This document shows positions 12,490 to 24,479 of a DNA stretch of 64,000 bases, one piece after another; within the stretch, counting starts at the first letter, position 1, and every line of letters starts with the position of its first letter. The DNA is taken from the NCBI GenBank assembly GCA_950295325.1, contig OX485806.1, forward strand, positions 3,720,001 through 3,784,000, written 5' to 3'. The notes beneath the pieces were generated by a model that saw only the letters and a program-made list of their open reading frames with translations, had not been told where the DNA came from and made no database searches. This DNA comes from Polytrichum commune. Taxonomy: Eukaryota > Streptophyta > Polytrichopsida > Polytrichales > Polytrichaceae. A program made the translations under genes and the position numbers.

Positions 12490-12700
12490 AGGTTTTGAGA
12501 CATCCGCCTGTGGATGCGAGTTGTGTAAGAGACTGGTATTAGGTCTGGATCAACCCGGGTTCGAATCCGGTTGGTTACATTGACTGGTGCTATCCCAAAT
12601 TGAGCTAGTGATAAAGCAGGAATAATCTATAGGCGGATACCAAGAAGACGTTACTACGCGAATGTGCGTAGAATCTTCTTAATTATTTTTTATTTTTAGA
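12490..12700 (+). mobile_element. tRNA-derived SINE-like element
   Basis: A perfect RNA polymerase III B-box (GGTTCGAATCC) lies at 12558-12568, in a stem-like context 'acccgggttcgaatccggtt'. A looser A-box candidate lies about 40 bp upstream ('tggatgcgagttg'). The segment ends 'gcgtagaatcttcttaatta' followed by a T-rich tail. It is too long and lacks the cloverleaf needed for a tRNA gene. Exact ends and a target duplication were not found. Confidence 0.45.
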
Positions 12701-12891
12701 AACGTGTTATTATTTATCCATGTGAATCAATCAAACCACACATGGTTGGGTCGCAGTCTAAATAAAAATGAAGTTACTGAATCATTTGAAATACTTTCAG
12801 TCCACTGTTAATTTTTATTATAATAATCCAAACCAAAACATGTCATTTATTGACATTCAAATATATGTTGCTTAATAGAACATTTGTAATA

Positions 12892-15800
12892 CTACTCACA
12901 TTCTACAATACCAGCAAATTCAAGTAGTCGCATGACCTCATTATAGGTATATGTAGGTGCATGAATGAACTTGTCACTCTCGTAATCCACCTTGCACAAA
13001 AATCTAAACACATAATAAAGATGTTTACAATACACCCATTTTCCTTTCTTTCCCAATGTATGAGAGGACATTTTCGTGAAATCTGGACATGTGCAATGCG
13101 GGATATCGCCAATTGTGACATGGTAGGTGATATCCTGCTTGGAGACAATGTTGATTATCACTCCAAAGCCCGGATATGGAATGGCAGTGACCCCAACCAC
13201 ATAGTAACCTTCCATGAGTCCAGCGCTCTTCTATTTGTTTTTGTGATCCGCCAGAGGTGCTGTTGGATTACGACGCACTGTCTTCCCAAACCTAAATGTA
13301 GGGTGGGCGTCTGGGTTTGGTGGCATAGAAAAATGCGAGCGAGGGATGGGAAGAGTTGCGATTGTTGAAAGCCTACGACGAGGAGACAATGCCTCCCTCT
13401 GCTGTAGTTGAAATCCAGCATCTTCAAGTGCCAAAACCTCCTCTCTTGATAGATTGGTACCTATCTTCACTGGCCACGTGTTGGGTACTATAGGCCAATC
13501 CAACACATATTTCTTCTTACTGCCACTCACACAACGTTTGATGTCGTCAGGACAAAACCAAAATTCATACTCCACATTGTTGGGAGAGCGAAATTCCTTC
13601 TTGAGCCCTTTGTATGTTGGAGCAGGTGTGTCATGTTTCCCAGTCCCGACTTTGGCATTGCACATAGTCCCTATAATAGCATGCAGTGCCCAACAACGTT
13701 TGGATGAGTTGGGTGGCAATCTTGCAATGTGCCACTTAGAAGCAAGACAATCAGTCTCTAACACGGATGTAGTATGAGCCACACCATGAATTGCAGAACT
13801 CAACGATTCCTCTATGCGTTGACGAGTTGCTCGGGTGTTGGGACGAGGAATGGAATAGTTCACTTTGTCGAGTCGAGTCGAGTCACAATCACCACCCGGT
13901 GGTAGGTTGAGTTTGCGTTTGGTGGAACCAAAGAGCTCTGACCCTTCCAATGCACAATCTCTCGTGTTGACGTCTTCTGCCCCTGGATAAGACTTCATGG
14001 CCTCGGCCAACATTTTTGGATCACCACACCTGGCAGCCGCTTTGAGTTTCAAGGATGCCGAATCAGAACCTTTACCATCAGACCCCCCTTTCAACCATGT
14101 CCGGTAATTTGCAATTTGCATGAAGGCACGAATCATGTCGTCCACTGTAGCTTCATATAAACAAGTCATCTTGTTGCCGGACTGTTGGAGCCATTTGTTG
14201 TGTACTATCTCTGCAAGGTTGCATGTTGGCATTTCCGCACGTTCTTCTATTGTCATATCCTATGAACAACACACAAATATGAGGATAAGAAAAATAGAAA
14301 ATATATATAACAGTGGAAGAAAAATGAATGACATTGAAGAATGAAATTTGATATGTACTTACAAATAGCATATGACCACCCCATTGTCTATAACGAAAGT
14401 GCGAAAAATCCAACTACTCTGAAAGGCCAAGGATGCCTTCTTCTGAGGCAGCTCCGGATGACAACCACCAAGAACGAATCACATGATACTTAGTCTCCGC
14501 ATCGTCCATCGTTTTTGTCGTGCACCTCTCCATGAGGAGTGGCCGAAACACCATGGGCACAAGGGGGACCCCGGAGTGACACCCGGGACTTGTGGCGCCG
14601 TTGGTAAGAGGGCCCAAGTGATCCTAGTGTGGGTGAGGGCCCCGGGCGTTGGGAACGCCTCCCACCCACAAAGACTAGGAGGCATGAAGGCGAGGCCATG
14701 AGCTATGCGTAGCTCATGGCGTGGTGATTCTAGAATGCTCAAGATCACCTCAATCGGAGGTGTGAGCTAGGAGTTATGGCCATTTGAGTGGGGTGCTGTC
14801 CCGGGACAGCGCCCTGGTACAGCAGTACCTGGGAGTGATTCCCAGGACTGCCAAGGTTCAAACAGGCATAACTTCCTCAAGACTTGCCCGAATGGGGCAA
14901 GCGAGGAGTCCATCGGCATCTACGTGAAGCGTAGATGAGGATGGAGTGGTTGGTTATTATGATCAGACATCATACAAGGAAGTTATGACGGTCTGAAGCT
15001 GCTGGGGGGGTTCTAGGCCCAGCAGCTAAGGGAAAATGTCCACTTGGCCCCAACTCTTGGTAGAGAGACAAGAGGTTGGTTGGCGGTGGGGTAGGGGCTC
15101 CGTGTAGAGTCCTAGAGCCTTATATGGGTGAGGTGGTGTGGCCTCACCCACCCGAGGCTGAACGGCAAGGCCTCCATGGGCTTTGGCCTATTGTGAGGCC
15201 ATAGTTGCCTAGTATGCTTCGGGTTGTTGTAGTGTTGCTCCGGCAACGCGATGATCAACATAGGATTGGACTTCCATGGGTGGAAGTCCACATTGGGGAA
15301 ATGGGTTACCGATTAAGGGGTGAGTCCCGAAAGCAAAGTAGGAGGGTTGGTTCCCTCCTATGAACTATTGGTCCGGGGTAAGAGGAGCTATCCATTAGCA
15401 TGGCGGAATGCGAAGGGTTAGCCACTCGTAACCTTTGCTAGAATTGAAAATTGGCAAGATTCTCAAGGGGGGGCTAGCAAGGGTTGCGACAGTTTTTGCG
15501 TCTTTGTAATCCTTGCATATTTGCTTGTGTTGAAACTGCAAGGATGGTTTGATATACTTTTGGGTCACCTTATCCAAGCTCGCAGACCAATGGAAAAGAC
15601 ATGTACGCTCACGTGCAACCATGGGTAGACTTGGATCACCATCCCCGTAAATCGCCCTCACCGCATTCCAATTAGCTTGAGCACTATCAGCTATAAACCC
15701 TTTGAAGTTTACGTTTGGTACACCAATTTCTGCCATGACAGTATTCAAATTTTCCCAAAAGAAAATTTGTGCTGCACCATCTTCAGATTGCATGTCACAA

Positions 15801-15928
15801 CACGCAATAGTCAACACTTTACAGTATCGACTGTCGTACACATGGCGAGCCATGGTCGTCCAGTCCTTCAAACGTTTGACATGGTCAAACATAATCCATG
15901 AATTCTCCATGTCCCCACCGACTTGCAT
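12892..15928 (-). pseudogene. Mutator-like (MULE) transposase pseudogene with SWIM zinc finger
   Basis: Reading leftward, the first part (15928-15497) carries a DDE-transposase core with 'GFIADSAQANWNAVR' and 'RTCLFHWSASLDK', typical of MULE enzymes that cut and paste transposon DNA. After the solo LTR at 14516-15491 the frame resumes at 14515 and runs to a donor at 14362 (gtaagt). Removing the LTR and one GTTTT copy keeps the frame open. The next exon starts at 14259. The C-terminus (12892-13215) has a SWIM-type finger, 'CTCPDF' followed by 'YCKHLYYV'. In-frame stops lie at 14414-14416 and 13231-13233. The 5' end is cut off by the inverted LTR at 15929, so no start is present. It is dead as a gene; family assignment is good. 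Confidence 0.8.
14516..15491 (+). mobile_element. Solo LTR of the TGTCGC family, copy B
   Basis: It begins TGTCGTGCACC and ends GGGTTGCGACA, with TG..CA termini inside a short inverted repeat (TGTCG/GCGACA). It is 976 bp long. The perfect 5-bp target duplication GTTTT flanks it (14511-14515 and 15492-15496). It interrupts an exon of the MULE transposase. The paired duplication marks it as a solo LTR left by LTR-LTR recombination. Confidence 0.93.
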
Positions 15929-16908
15929 TGTCGCAACCCTTGCTAGCCTCCCCTTGACAATCTTGTCAATTTTCAATTCTAGCAAAGGTTACGAGCGCTA
16001 ACCATTCGCATTCCGCCATGCTAATGATTAGCTCCTCCTACCCCGGACCTTATAGTTCATAGGAGAGAACCAACCCTCCTACTTTGCTTTCGGGACTCAC
16101 CCCTTAATCGGTAACCCATTCCTAGATGTGGACTTCCATCCATGGAAGTCCAATCCCATGTTGATCATCGCTTTGCCGGAGCAACACTACAACAACCCGA
16201 AGCATACTAGGCAACTATGGCCTCACATTGGGCCAATGCCCATGGAGGCCGTGCCGTTCGGCCTCGGGTGGGTGAGGCCACACCACCTCACCCATATAAG
16301 CCTCTAGGACTTCACGCGGGGCCCCTACCCCACCGTCAACCAACCTCTTGTCTCTCTACCAAGAGTTGGGGCCAAGTGGACATTTTCCTTTAGCTGCTGG
16401 GCCTAGAACCCCCCAGCAGCTTCAGACCATCATAACTTCCTTGTATGATGTCTGATCATAACAACCAACCACTCCATCTTCATCTACGCTTCACGTAGAT
16501 GCCGATGGACTCCTCACTTGACCCATTCAAGCAAGTCTTCAGGAAGTTATGCCTGTTTGAACCTTGGCAGTCCTGGGAATCACTCCCAGGCACTGCTGTA
16601 CCAGGGCGCTGTCCCGGGACTCAAATGGCGCCCCACTCAAATGGCCATAACTCCTAGCTCACACCTCCGATTGAGGTGTTCTTGAGCATTCTAGAATCAC
16701 CACGCCATGAGCTACGCATAGCTCATGGCCTTACCCTTGTGCCTCCTAGTCTCCGTGGGTGGGAGGCGTTCCCAACGCCCGGGGCCCTCACCCACACTAG
16801 GATCACTTGGGCCCTCTCACCAATGGCGCCACAAGTCCCGGGTGTCACTCCGGGGTCCCCCTTGTGCCCATGGTGTTTCAAGCACTCCTCATGGAGAGGT
16901 CCGCGACA
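15929..16908 (-). mobile_element. LTR of the TGTCGC family, copy C, inverted (probable 3' LTR)
   Basis: This is the reverse complement of copies A, B and D over 980 bp, from TGTCGCAACCC at the left to GGTCCGCGACA at the right. The flanks do not form a target duplication. On the minus strand it is preceded by a purine-rich 'tttggtgggggtgag' that fits a polypurine tract, and by a frame resembling the pol C-terminus. This is therefore best read as the 3' LTR of a minus-strand element whose remainder is lost. It truncates the MULE transposase. Confidence 0.88.
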
Positions 16909-16909
16909 C

Positions 16910-16980
16910 TCACCCCCACCAAACGGAGTCGATGCCCTCATCGACTATACTCTTAGTCGGCACACTAATTCTCAAGTTGC
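16910..16980 (-). pseudogene. Pol C-terminus remnant next to LTR copy C
   Basis: The minus-strand frame ends '...VDEGIDSVWWG' followed by a stop at 16910-16912, one base before the LTR. Gypsy polyproteins commonly end in a short acidic tail just before the polypurine tract, and the GGTGGGGG run overlaps the last codons. This is inference from position and composition. Confidence 0.4.
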
Positions 16981-17196
16981 CATCTTCTATGGTGCGGCAT
17001 TGTGTTTACCTTAGGGCGCGACCCCCACAATGCATCTTCAAATTTGGCATAGTCCCAAAGGTGTTGTTCCTAGGTGGTCCGTTAGCGACCTTGGATCTCT
17101 CCTCTAAGGACCTAACCTACACTAGACCCACCTACTTTGGGACTCACTTGGGTTGCCCCTCCTTTGGGGCCTCCCCTGTTAGGCTTCATTAGACTA

Positions 17197-17264
17197 ACGG
17201 ATACGTGTCGTGACGGCACGACATTATGTCGGGATTACCCTCCGTCACGACACAATAGACAACC
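17197..17264. mobile_element. Right-end fragment of the hAT-like element seen at 20195-21009
   Basis: The 68 bp from 'acggatacgtgtcgtgacgg' to 'acacaatagacaaccctg' match the terminal 70 bp of the element ending at 21009, including its terminal repeat. The left end of this copy is absent. Confidence 0.8.
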
Positions 17265-18305
17265 CTGATCACCCCTTACCTGGTTGGTGCATCTCTTACC
17301 TCGGAACCTTCTAAGGCCTCGTGCAGGTCCTTTGAAGGTCGAGTAACATCTCAAACCCTTCGGACTTCAACGGTCCGACGGGTGGTGTCACCCTACCGAG
17401 TTAAGTTTCCGATTCGGGTTTCTTGCCAAGAAGGGTTTACGATTTATTTGTATGTTTTAATTGTTAAGTGGGTTTACACTGGATAGACCACGAAATTACA
17501 ACTTAATGGGACTAGGGTGACGGACAATCTGTATGTTCAACCTGTTGCACAATCTTCATAAATTGGGGCCATTACTCCCAATATATGGGGCCAACAACAT
17601 AATAGTGGATTCGCGGGTCATTAACCCCACCTTTCCACCAACAACATTCAGAGTGGTCGTGTCGGTGATTAATCCGACTTACCACACACAAAACTTGCTA
17701 ATAAATGAAGCTACTACCACAAAACATACCAAGGGCCCCGAAAACAATGGAGTTGGATATTCCCTTGGCGGTCAAGTGGTCAAGCCACTTGACCTTACGA
17801 GATAGGTGAGTGGGTTTAGAGATGCGTACCTTAGCCGCACTCCATCCAACCCTAAATGGAAGGCTAGCGTTAGTGAATTTACCTCAATTCTCCTCGGTTG
17901 ATTTGGGCTCGATGTAGGCCGAGCCGCTACCTCCTTCCTTGCTCTACTTCCCGAGCGTCGACCTTGCCTCCTTCTTTGTAACTAGTTTGGTAGTAAGCGT
18001 ACATTAGTTAACAATTAAAATATAAAGTATTTATTCTGCATTGTAATTTGATCCTAAGCATAATATTTATACTTAGTGCACCTAATTATCTTTCCAATGA
18101 TCTAAAAATCATTTTAATCGGATAAGAATTGCAAAAGTTATGAGGGTTGGAAGTGTGAGGTCGATTCAACCGACCCTTCCAACCCACCTATCTAACTTCT
18201 AACTTCAAAAATTCATAGCATATTCCTTACTACTTGGATCTAGGCTTTCCTCATACCATTCGAAAGCTATGAACAAGTTCTAATTAGGAAAATTATGACA
18301 TCAGC
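17265..18305. other. Unassigned DNA, no gene supported
   Basis: Moderately GC-rich to about 17950, then AT-rich. The 270-bp plus frame at 17533-17805 has no recognisable domain and no start context worth trusting. The position, flanked by LTR debris, suggests degraded retroelement interior, but I cannot show it. Confidence 0.5.
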
Positions 18306-18800
18306 AGGTTAAGCTAATAGAAATTCAGCAGACTCCTTGTAACACAACAGTCAATCAAGAAGACTTAAACTATGTATCTCGCCTTCAACAATTCATATCT
18401 AATTCAAATATTATTCAAATCAAACGTTCTATATGACCCTGGGGAGATATTAAAAATATATATTTGATAAAAATATGTGATTAGAAAGGTAAGCTGAAGT
18501 GAACCCAGCAGATCCTCTGTAATGCAACAGTCAACCAAAAGTTCTCAAACTATGTGTCCCATCTTCCACAATTCATATCTAATTCAAATCATGCTCAAAT
18601 CAAATGTTCTAAGCCATTTTGGAGAACTACACAAAAGTTCTACTTGGAAAAATTATAACTTTTTAGATTTTAAATTTGTATTGGGCTCGCAGGTCTGATC
18701 CAGCAGCCGCTACCCACAAGACCACCCAGTTTTTCTACTCCATCTTTGAAAATCCATAACTAATTGTCATCTTAACCAAATCACAAATGGGAAACGGCTA
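18306..18800. repeat. Imperfect tandem repeat, unit about 180 bp
   Basis: Blocks around 'acaacagtcaa', 'aaactatgtat/gtc' and 'caattcatatctaattcaaa' recur 180 bp apart (for example 18341 and 18521), with a more diverged third partial unit to about 18790. No frame is seen. Confidence 0.7.
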
Positions 18801-20194
18801 TGGATAGCTATAGGAAATCTCTCTAAGAGAAAAATGATAAATATCTTGTTCTAGCTTATGAACTAAGCCTTCAGGATATTGGCAGATGAGGTCTACAATG
18901 CCTCCACTCAAAACTCTACCATCCAACCTACCTCTACAAAAGAAGGAATCATTTTGTTGGTGTGTTAATAAACACACATTCTAACTAGGAGAGAGAGTAG
19001 AAGAGGTTCTCAAGCCTTTTTTTTAGGCCATTAAGAATGCATGCTAAAGGATTTTTTTCTAACTACATTGAAGCAAGGTTTCGCCCAAACATTAGAGGAA
19101 GAGAGAGTCCTAGAAGGTGGAAGGAGAGGTTTTTAAACCCTCTCACAAAAGGGTTGGACCCCTCTTCCACCGGATCCATTTTTCAAACCATTTCCCAATA
19201 TTTTGGCTCGGGGGTTTTCTCGGTTGAGGTTGCCACCCTCTCGCCGAGGTGGCTCCGACGGGATGATGGACGCTATAGGTCGTTCCCTTGCAATTTAGCT
19301 CAAGAAGACTCACGGTGAGACATCACGTAAATTTATATTCGTTTGAGAACTACCGTGCCTCATTAATATGTTCGGTCTCAAATTAATAATCCCTCTCTTC
19401 TCCTTATGATATGAATATATTTATAGGAGTGAACACAATTTCATTATCTTAATTCTTATTCTCAATGTAAGGCATCATTGATAATAAGAACCGTTAGATG
19501 TAAAGAAAGCTTCAAGAGGTGTAACAATATCCTTAATAATAATATAGTTTCAATAAGTTATATGAATCCTTAAGGTTCGTAGTTCATAAACATCAATCAC
19601 ACAAATGATAATAATCTTATAATGATGAAGAAGATATAATATTCTTGAGTCTTCATTTTTAAGCTCAAGTGTTACTACTTATAATATTGTAACTTGATAT
19701 GTGTGCATATAGTAGTTGTAATTTCATGAACACATCATTAATTGTTTAGCAATGTCACGTTTAACTTCAAAGTGTTTCTTGATGACGATAGTAATTATAA
19801 CTTTCTTGAGTTACTCAAGAGAGAGAACTCTTGTCTTTGATAGTTGATCCTTCACTTGTAATGACATCCAACAACTTACAAAGTATCTTAAAAACACTTT
19901 TACAATAAAGTGTTTCTTGATGACGAGAAGTAAACCTATCTCTCTTGAGTTTTGCTCAAGAGAGAGAGAGATCTTCTCTTGAGTAGATAATCCTTCAAAT
20001 TGTAATGACATCCAACAACTCATAAAAAAACTTAAAGAAAGAAGCTTCAATAATAATTTTTGCAAGTATTCACTCAATCAATCTTTGTTAAATAATATCT
20101 TGTCAATCAATGTAAGTATAAATTATAGAGTAAGTTCAATATGCATAAGTCACCTAATCGTTATCACATATACGAGTTACACATATAGTTTATG

Positions 20195-20489
20195 CAGGGT
20201 TGTCTATCCCGCCGTTATGACGGTGTCGTGCCGTCATGACGTGTCGTGTCGTGACGGACCCCTCCGTCACAACACAATAGGGTCCACGTAGGGTCAACCT
20301 AGGGGGAAGCTAGTAGGGTGGGTAAAATACTTACCTTCTTGCCAAGGTGGCGTCTTATGTGGCAAAAAAGGCGACGTGGACGTGGATATGCCTAGCGCCA
20401 GGTAAACCATTTTGCCATTATGTTTATCATTCTGTTAAAATCAAAGTAGTAAAATATGACTTAGGAGGGTGTGGGGCGGACGGGGAGAA

Positions 20490-20530
<41 letters not shown>

Positions 20531-21009
20531 ACAGGGGTTGGGAACGGGGGCGGACGGGGGGGGGGGGGAATGGGGCAGACGGGGTCGGGAACGAAGCGGA
20601 CAGGGGCGGGAACGGGTGCGGACGGGGTCGGGAACATGGTTTTTTTTTTTTTTTTTTTTTTGACGGGGGCTGGGAACGGGGGCGGACGGGGTCGGGGACT
20701 GTTTTTTTTTTTGCGGACGGGGGTTGGGAACGGGGCGGACGGGGTCGGGAACGGGGTCGGGAACGGGGCGGACGGGCGCTAGTAATTTTTTCCCCACTTT
20801 ACCTCTACTTTGCTGACATGTCATCACACGTGGACATCTTACATCCTACGTGTCCGAAATGGGGTAATGTAATTACACACAGAATTTGGTAAAATTCAAG
20901 TCCGTCAGGATAAAGACAGCATCCGGCATAATGTCGTGACGGATACGTGTCGTGACGGCACGACATTATGCCGAGATTAGCCTCCGTCATTACACAATAG
21001 ACAACCCTG
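20195..21009. mobile_element. 815-bp hAT-like non-autonomous element with G-rich/poly-T core
   Basis: The terminal inverted repeats CAGGGTTGTCTAT and ATAGACAACCCTG match over 13 bp, and CAGGG is a common hAT terminus. The perfect 8-bp duplication AGTTTATG flanks it (20187-20194 and 21010-21017). Subterminal 'gtcgtgacgg'/'ccgtcacgac' motifs occur in both orientations near both ends, as expected for transposase-binding sites. There is no transposase frame; long open frames through the core come from poly-T and G-rich repeats only. Confidence 0.9.
20487..20790 (+). repeat. G-rich minisatellite with long T tracts
   Basis: Units such as 'ggaacgggggcggacggggt' and 'cgggaacggggcggacgggg' alternate with T runs of roughly 10 to 38 bases (20491-20529, 20639-20660, 20702-20712). 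The G-runs on the plus strand are dense enough for G-quadruplex formation. This is not coding; apparent proteins are poly-Phe/Gly or poly-Lys artefacts. Confidence 0.85.
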
Positions 21010-22215
21010 AGTTTATGTTAATGAGTTTTCTCTCAATTATTTTTTTCTCAAGAGTTTAGTATTCATCACAAAGTCTTACTCACAAATAATTGAGTTATAC
21101 ATGCAATACTTGTCAATACAATCTTAATCTTCAACTCTTTATAATTATATAATTTCTTTTTGAGGAGATTAATGATAAGTTCCGCTTGAGAGATATAATC
21201 TTATTTCCTTCAGTCAAGTTGTATAAATTGACATTTGCTTTCTCATATCAATTTCTCTCAAAGTTCCATTGATTCTCCAAAATATCTTGAGCGCTTTGTT
21301 CTCACCCTCACACTAATATTTTGAGTTCTTTCTCAGAAGTATATACTTTTCTCTCACTTGTCAATCTCTTAAGCTACAAAGTACCATTGACCACTCGTAG
21401 TTCAATTTGAGAGAGAGAGGTAAGAGAGATCACTCATGTTGTAGAAAAGATAAGTATATTGCAAAAAGTTCCTCGAGAGGAGAGTTACAAAAGCTTCAAG
21501 TGATTCTTGACACTCAAATTTAAGATAACTTCGTCGTATTGAAAATGAGGTATAAGTCTCCTAATTTGTTTCCCTTAAATAGTCTTTTCTATTCATTCCG
21601 AAATCTATATTAAGAGTGGTTGTAAACTTCCACTTTCCTAGATGACTAACTATCTCCGACATATGTAGATTATATCTACCATAAACAGTTATAACCGTTC
21701 TTCCTCCCTAATGTTTGTATTCTCAAGATTCTATTATATCCTCATTGTGGTTACATCACAATTCCCTTTTGAGGATTAATTCAAATTTCCATATTGATTG
21801 ATTCTAATGGAACATATTAGTAGAATCTTCCTTTGTCCTATATGCTTTTAATATCTTCATAATGGCTCTTCAATTAGTTCTTAACTTAATATTCCAACAT
21901 TCTTACATGTTCCATAATCATGTTCTTTAAAATGCCACATTCCTATATACTCCGTCGTAATGCCTCTTATCATAATCGTTGATCCTCAAAATCTTACAAT
22001 CCTAAATTGCTTCCATAATGCCTCTTTACATAGTCATTGAGTCTTATATCCTATATGCCCTAATATATTCTTCCTATAAGTCCTAATATACCTATATAAT
22101 GATCCCCTATTACTAAGTTCTTAATTCCCTTAACTAACTTGCTGGGAGCCCATTCCCGTGGGTTAGGAACCCTATTGTCGCGCATAAGCCGTGGAGAAGG
22201 GGCCCTAAGGTCGTG

Positions 22216-22941
22216 GCCGGTACCCTAAGCCTGAGGCCGAGAGCTTCGAATACAGGTGTCGGGGCCGAGTCCCTTGCCTTCCTCGGTACTGCAGCCCTGT
22301 TCTCCGCTAAGCTTCGCCCTCTGTTCACAGACTTCGGCCCTCTTTCGGTTAACAACTCTCTTGTGATTGATTTCCTTTTTCTAATCTCAAACAACTCTTG
22401 CTTGAATTACATTAGTTCCTCTTTGTAATGTTGTCACTTAACACGGGAAACCTAGAAATCTTTCTAATTTTTCGCCATCGAGTTGGCAAGAGGGCAAGTG
22501 GGCAAGTAGCCCCCTTGCTCTCTTTCTTTTTTGTCTTCAAAAGTCTTCAAGCCGATTTTGTCTTCTTACGCAAAACACCTCCAATAGTCTTGTGTGCCTC
22601 ACACTAACTAATAAACTAACACTTGCTTAGCTAGCATCTACTAACATTTGCTTAATAGCTAGCATCTACTAATATTTGTTTAGCTAGTTGCTTTTACTAG
22701 CTAGTTGTTTTTTTCTACTTTGCTAGTTTGTTGCTAGTTTGTTGTTTTTACTAGCTAGCATATTTTTTCTACTTTGATATCTTCTAGCACTACTTAGTTT
22801 CATTTTGACCTTCCTTCTTCTAGGCTAAATGCTAAATGAACTAATTTTCCCTAAATTCCCTATCAATTCTAACTTTTAATGCTAACATTCTAACTAAAAG
22901 TGATCCCGCAGAGTGGTGGACCACTCAAGGGGTTCACAGTA
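22216..22941. other. No gene; short 'gctagcat' repeat tract
   Basis: Degenerate units of 'gctagcatctactaacattt' and 'ctagttgcttttactagcta' run from about 22600 to 22770. The remainder is AT-rich with no supported frame. Confidence 0.5.
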
Positions 22942-23222
22942 GGCAGTTGGGAGGCCAGCATTCGGCCAAACTTAGTTAAAAGGCAAGGCAGCTGGGAGGC
23001 CAGCATTCGGCCAAGGATTGTTCGAAGGTAGGCAGCTGGGAGGCCCAACATTCGGCCAAGGATTGTTCGAAGGTAGGCAACTAGGAGGCCAACATTCGGC
23101 CAAACTTAGTTCGAAGGCAAGGCAGCTGGGAGGCCAGCATTCGGCCAAGGATTGTTCGAAGGTAGGGAGCTGGGAGGCCAGCATTCGGCCAAGGATTGTT
23201 TGAAGGTAGGCAGTTGGGAGGC
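22942..23222. repeat. 44/45-bp minisatellite, left part
   Basis: Six to seven units of the type 'ggcagctgggaggccagcat' + 'tcggccaaggattgttcgaa' + 'ggta' start at 22942, 22987, 23031, 23076 and onward. The array stops at 23222 at the edge of the LTR and resumes at 24480, so it was once continuous. Confidence 0.9.
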
Positions 23223-24479
23223 TGTGAGGCCAAACCCACCACCCTTAAGCGTCCTAGTCCGGGTGATGGTTTTGAGAATCACATGTGTCATACCAAAGCT
23301 TGTAGTAACATGGAATGTACTTCCATCTCAACAAGCTCCCAACTCACTTGAAATCATGATGTTTTATTTATGCTAGTCTCTTGAATAGGTAGAGCATTGG
23401 CCTTCTCAAGGGTCCACCCCACAACATTGGTTACACATGCCCTTGAGGATTTTCCTCTTGAAACCTTGGTCTTGGCCAATGTTTTCTCATTAGTGCTCGT
23501 GATCTCGTTGAGGCCATGGCTTGTCGGCTCCATGAGGCACATAAGTCTCTAACACAAGTATTAAAAAACACTTATATCACTTATCATCGCCTCCTCTTCC
23601 ACAAGTCCCTCACAACCCTTTCCAAGTTCACTCCTTAATGCGGCCCCTAACCCAACTAGCCTAATCCAACTAGCCTAATCCCAATTAGCCTAACTCCACT
23701 AGCTTAACCCAACTATCAATTATGTCTTAGCCCACGGCTTAAGTATCAAATCAGTTGTCTATCAACTAATTCGACCAACTACTACACTTAACTTTACTAA
23801 GTCACCTACAAGTCTCTATGAATTCTACTAATTCCAGTAACCTTCTACTAATTCCCACACAACTCTAACTCTAAATTTCAATTCTATGAGAGGAACAACA
23901 AGAGGGAGAGAGAGAGAAGGAGAGGGGAAGGGAGAGGGTAAGGAGGCCTTGTATGAACCTCTCCCCTTTATCCACACTCCCCTCTCAATACAACATGCTC
24001 ATGTGCTCACACACATGTGTGCATCCACACGTGCAAGATGGAAGAGCGCGAAGGAAGAGAGAGTGAATAGGAATCCAAGTGAGTGAAGAAGGTGAGAGAA
24101 AGGAATATATAGGGGAAGGGAAGGGGTGAGCACCCCTCAAAGCTCAAAATAAGCCCCTCGATCCTCGCCTACTTCGTAGGCTCTTATCCTATCCGCTAAG
24201 CCTTCAACTCCTAAACTAACAAGATGGATCCCAATTCAAATATTTAAACTCAAGGAGCTCCCCTTGGTCCACCACATGCTACACTCACCTAACCAAAGAA
24301 CTTCCTTCATGCCGCTAAACTTCTAATTAACTACACCACATAAGCCTAAGGCCTAAACATAACTTCACACCAAGCCTCACTCTTTTTATATTTTTGAGAA
24401 TAATCATAAAACATCAAAATGTAACTCCTAATGGTTTCAAAGGGTTAATAACACATGTGGGCACCATTTTGGGCTCACA
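23223..24479 (-). mobile_element. Solo LTR of family F inserted in the minisatellite
   Basis: It runs from TGTGAGGCCAAAC to TTTGGGCTCACA, with TG..CA ends in an inverted repeat (TGTGAG/CTCACA). It is 1,257 bp. The 5-bp duplication GAGGC flanks it at 23218-23222 and 24480-24484. Left, middle and right parts match 32845-33758, which has a primer binding site at its left edge and thereby sets the minus orientation. It is a solo LTR, because minisatellite sequence lies on both sides. Confidence 0.88.

Larger units (their letters stand above)
19255..22215. mobile_element. Dispersed element family E, copy 2 (split by a hAT-like insertion)
   Basis: It shows the same block order as copy 1 (6130-8100): 'gatggacgc...ggtcgttccc' at the left, 'tttctctcaaagttccattg' and 'gagcgctttgttctcaccct' in the middle, and the 'cccgtgggtt' motif near 22158. 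The 815-bp hAT-like element at 20195-21009 is nested inside with a perfect 8-bp duplication, so E was resident first. A minus-strand frame at 22134-22394 sits where gag-like sequence lies in the other copies, but its homology is not clear. Confidence 0.6.

Noticed and set aside
12551-12575. tRNA gene suggested by a perfect B-box
   Set aside because: No acceptor or anticodon stem pairing could be traced, and the repeat-like 3' extension fits a SINE better.
17533-17805. 90-codon plus-strand frame
   Set aside because: No domain, no splice context, and surrounded by retroelement fragments.
20347-20892. Open frames with poly-Phe/Gly (plus) and poly-Lys/Pro (minus)
   Set aside because: Produced by poly-T and G-rich minisatellite inside a hAT-like element; no domain or plausible protein.
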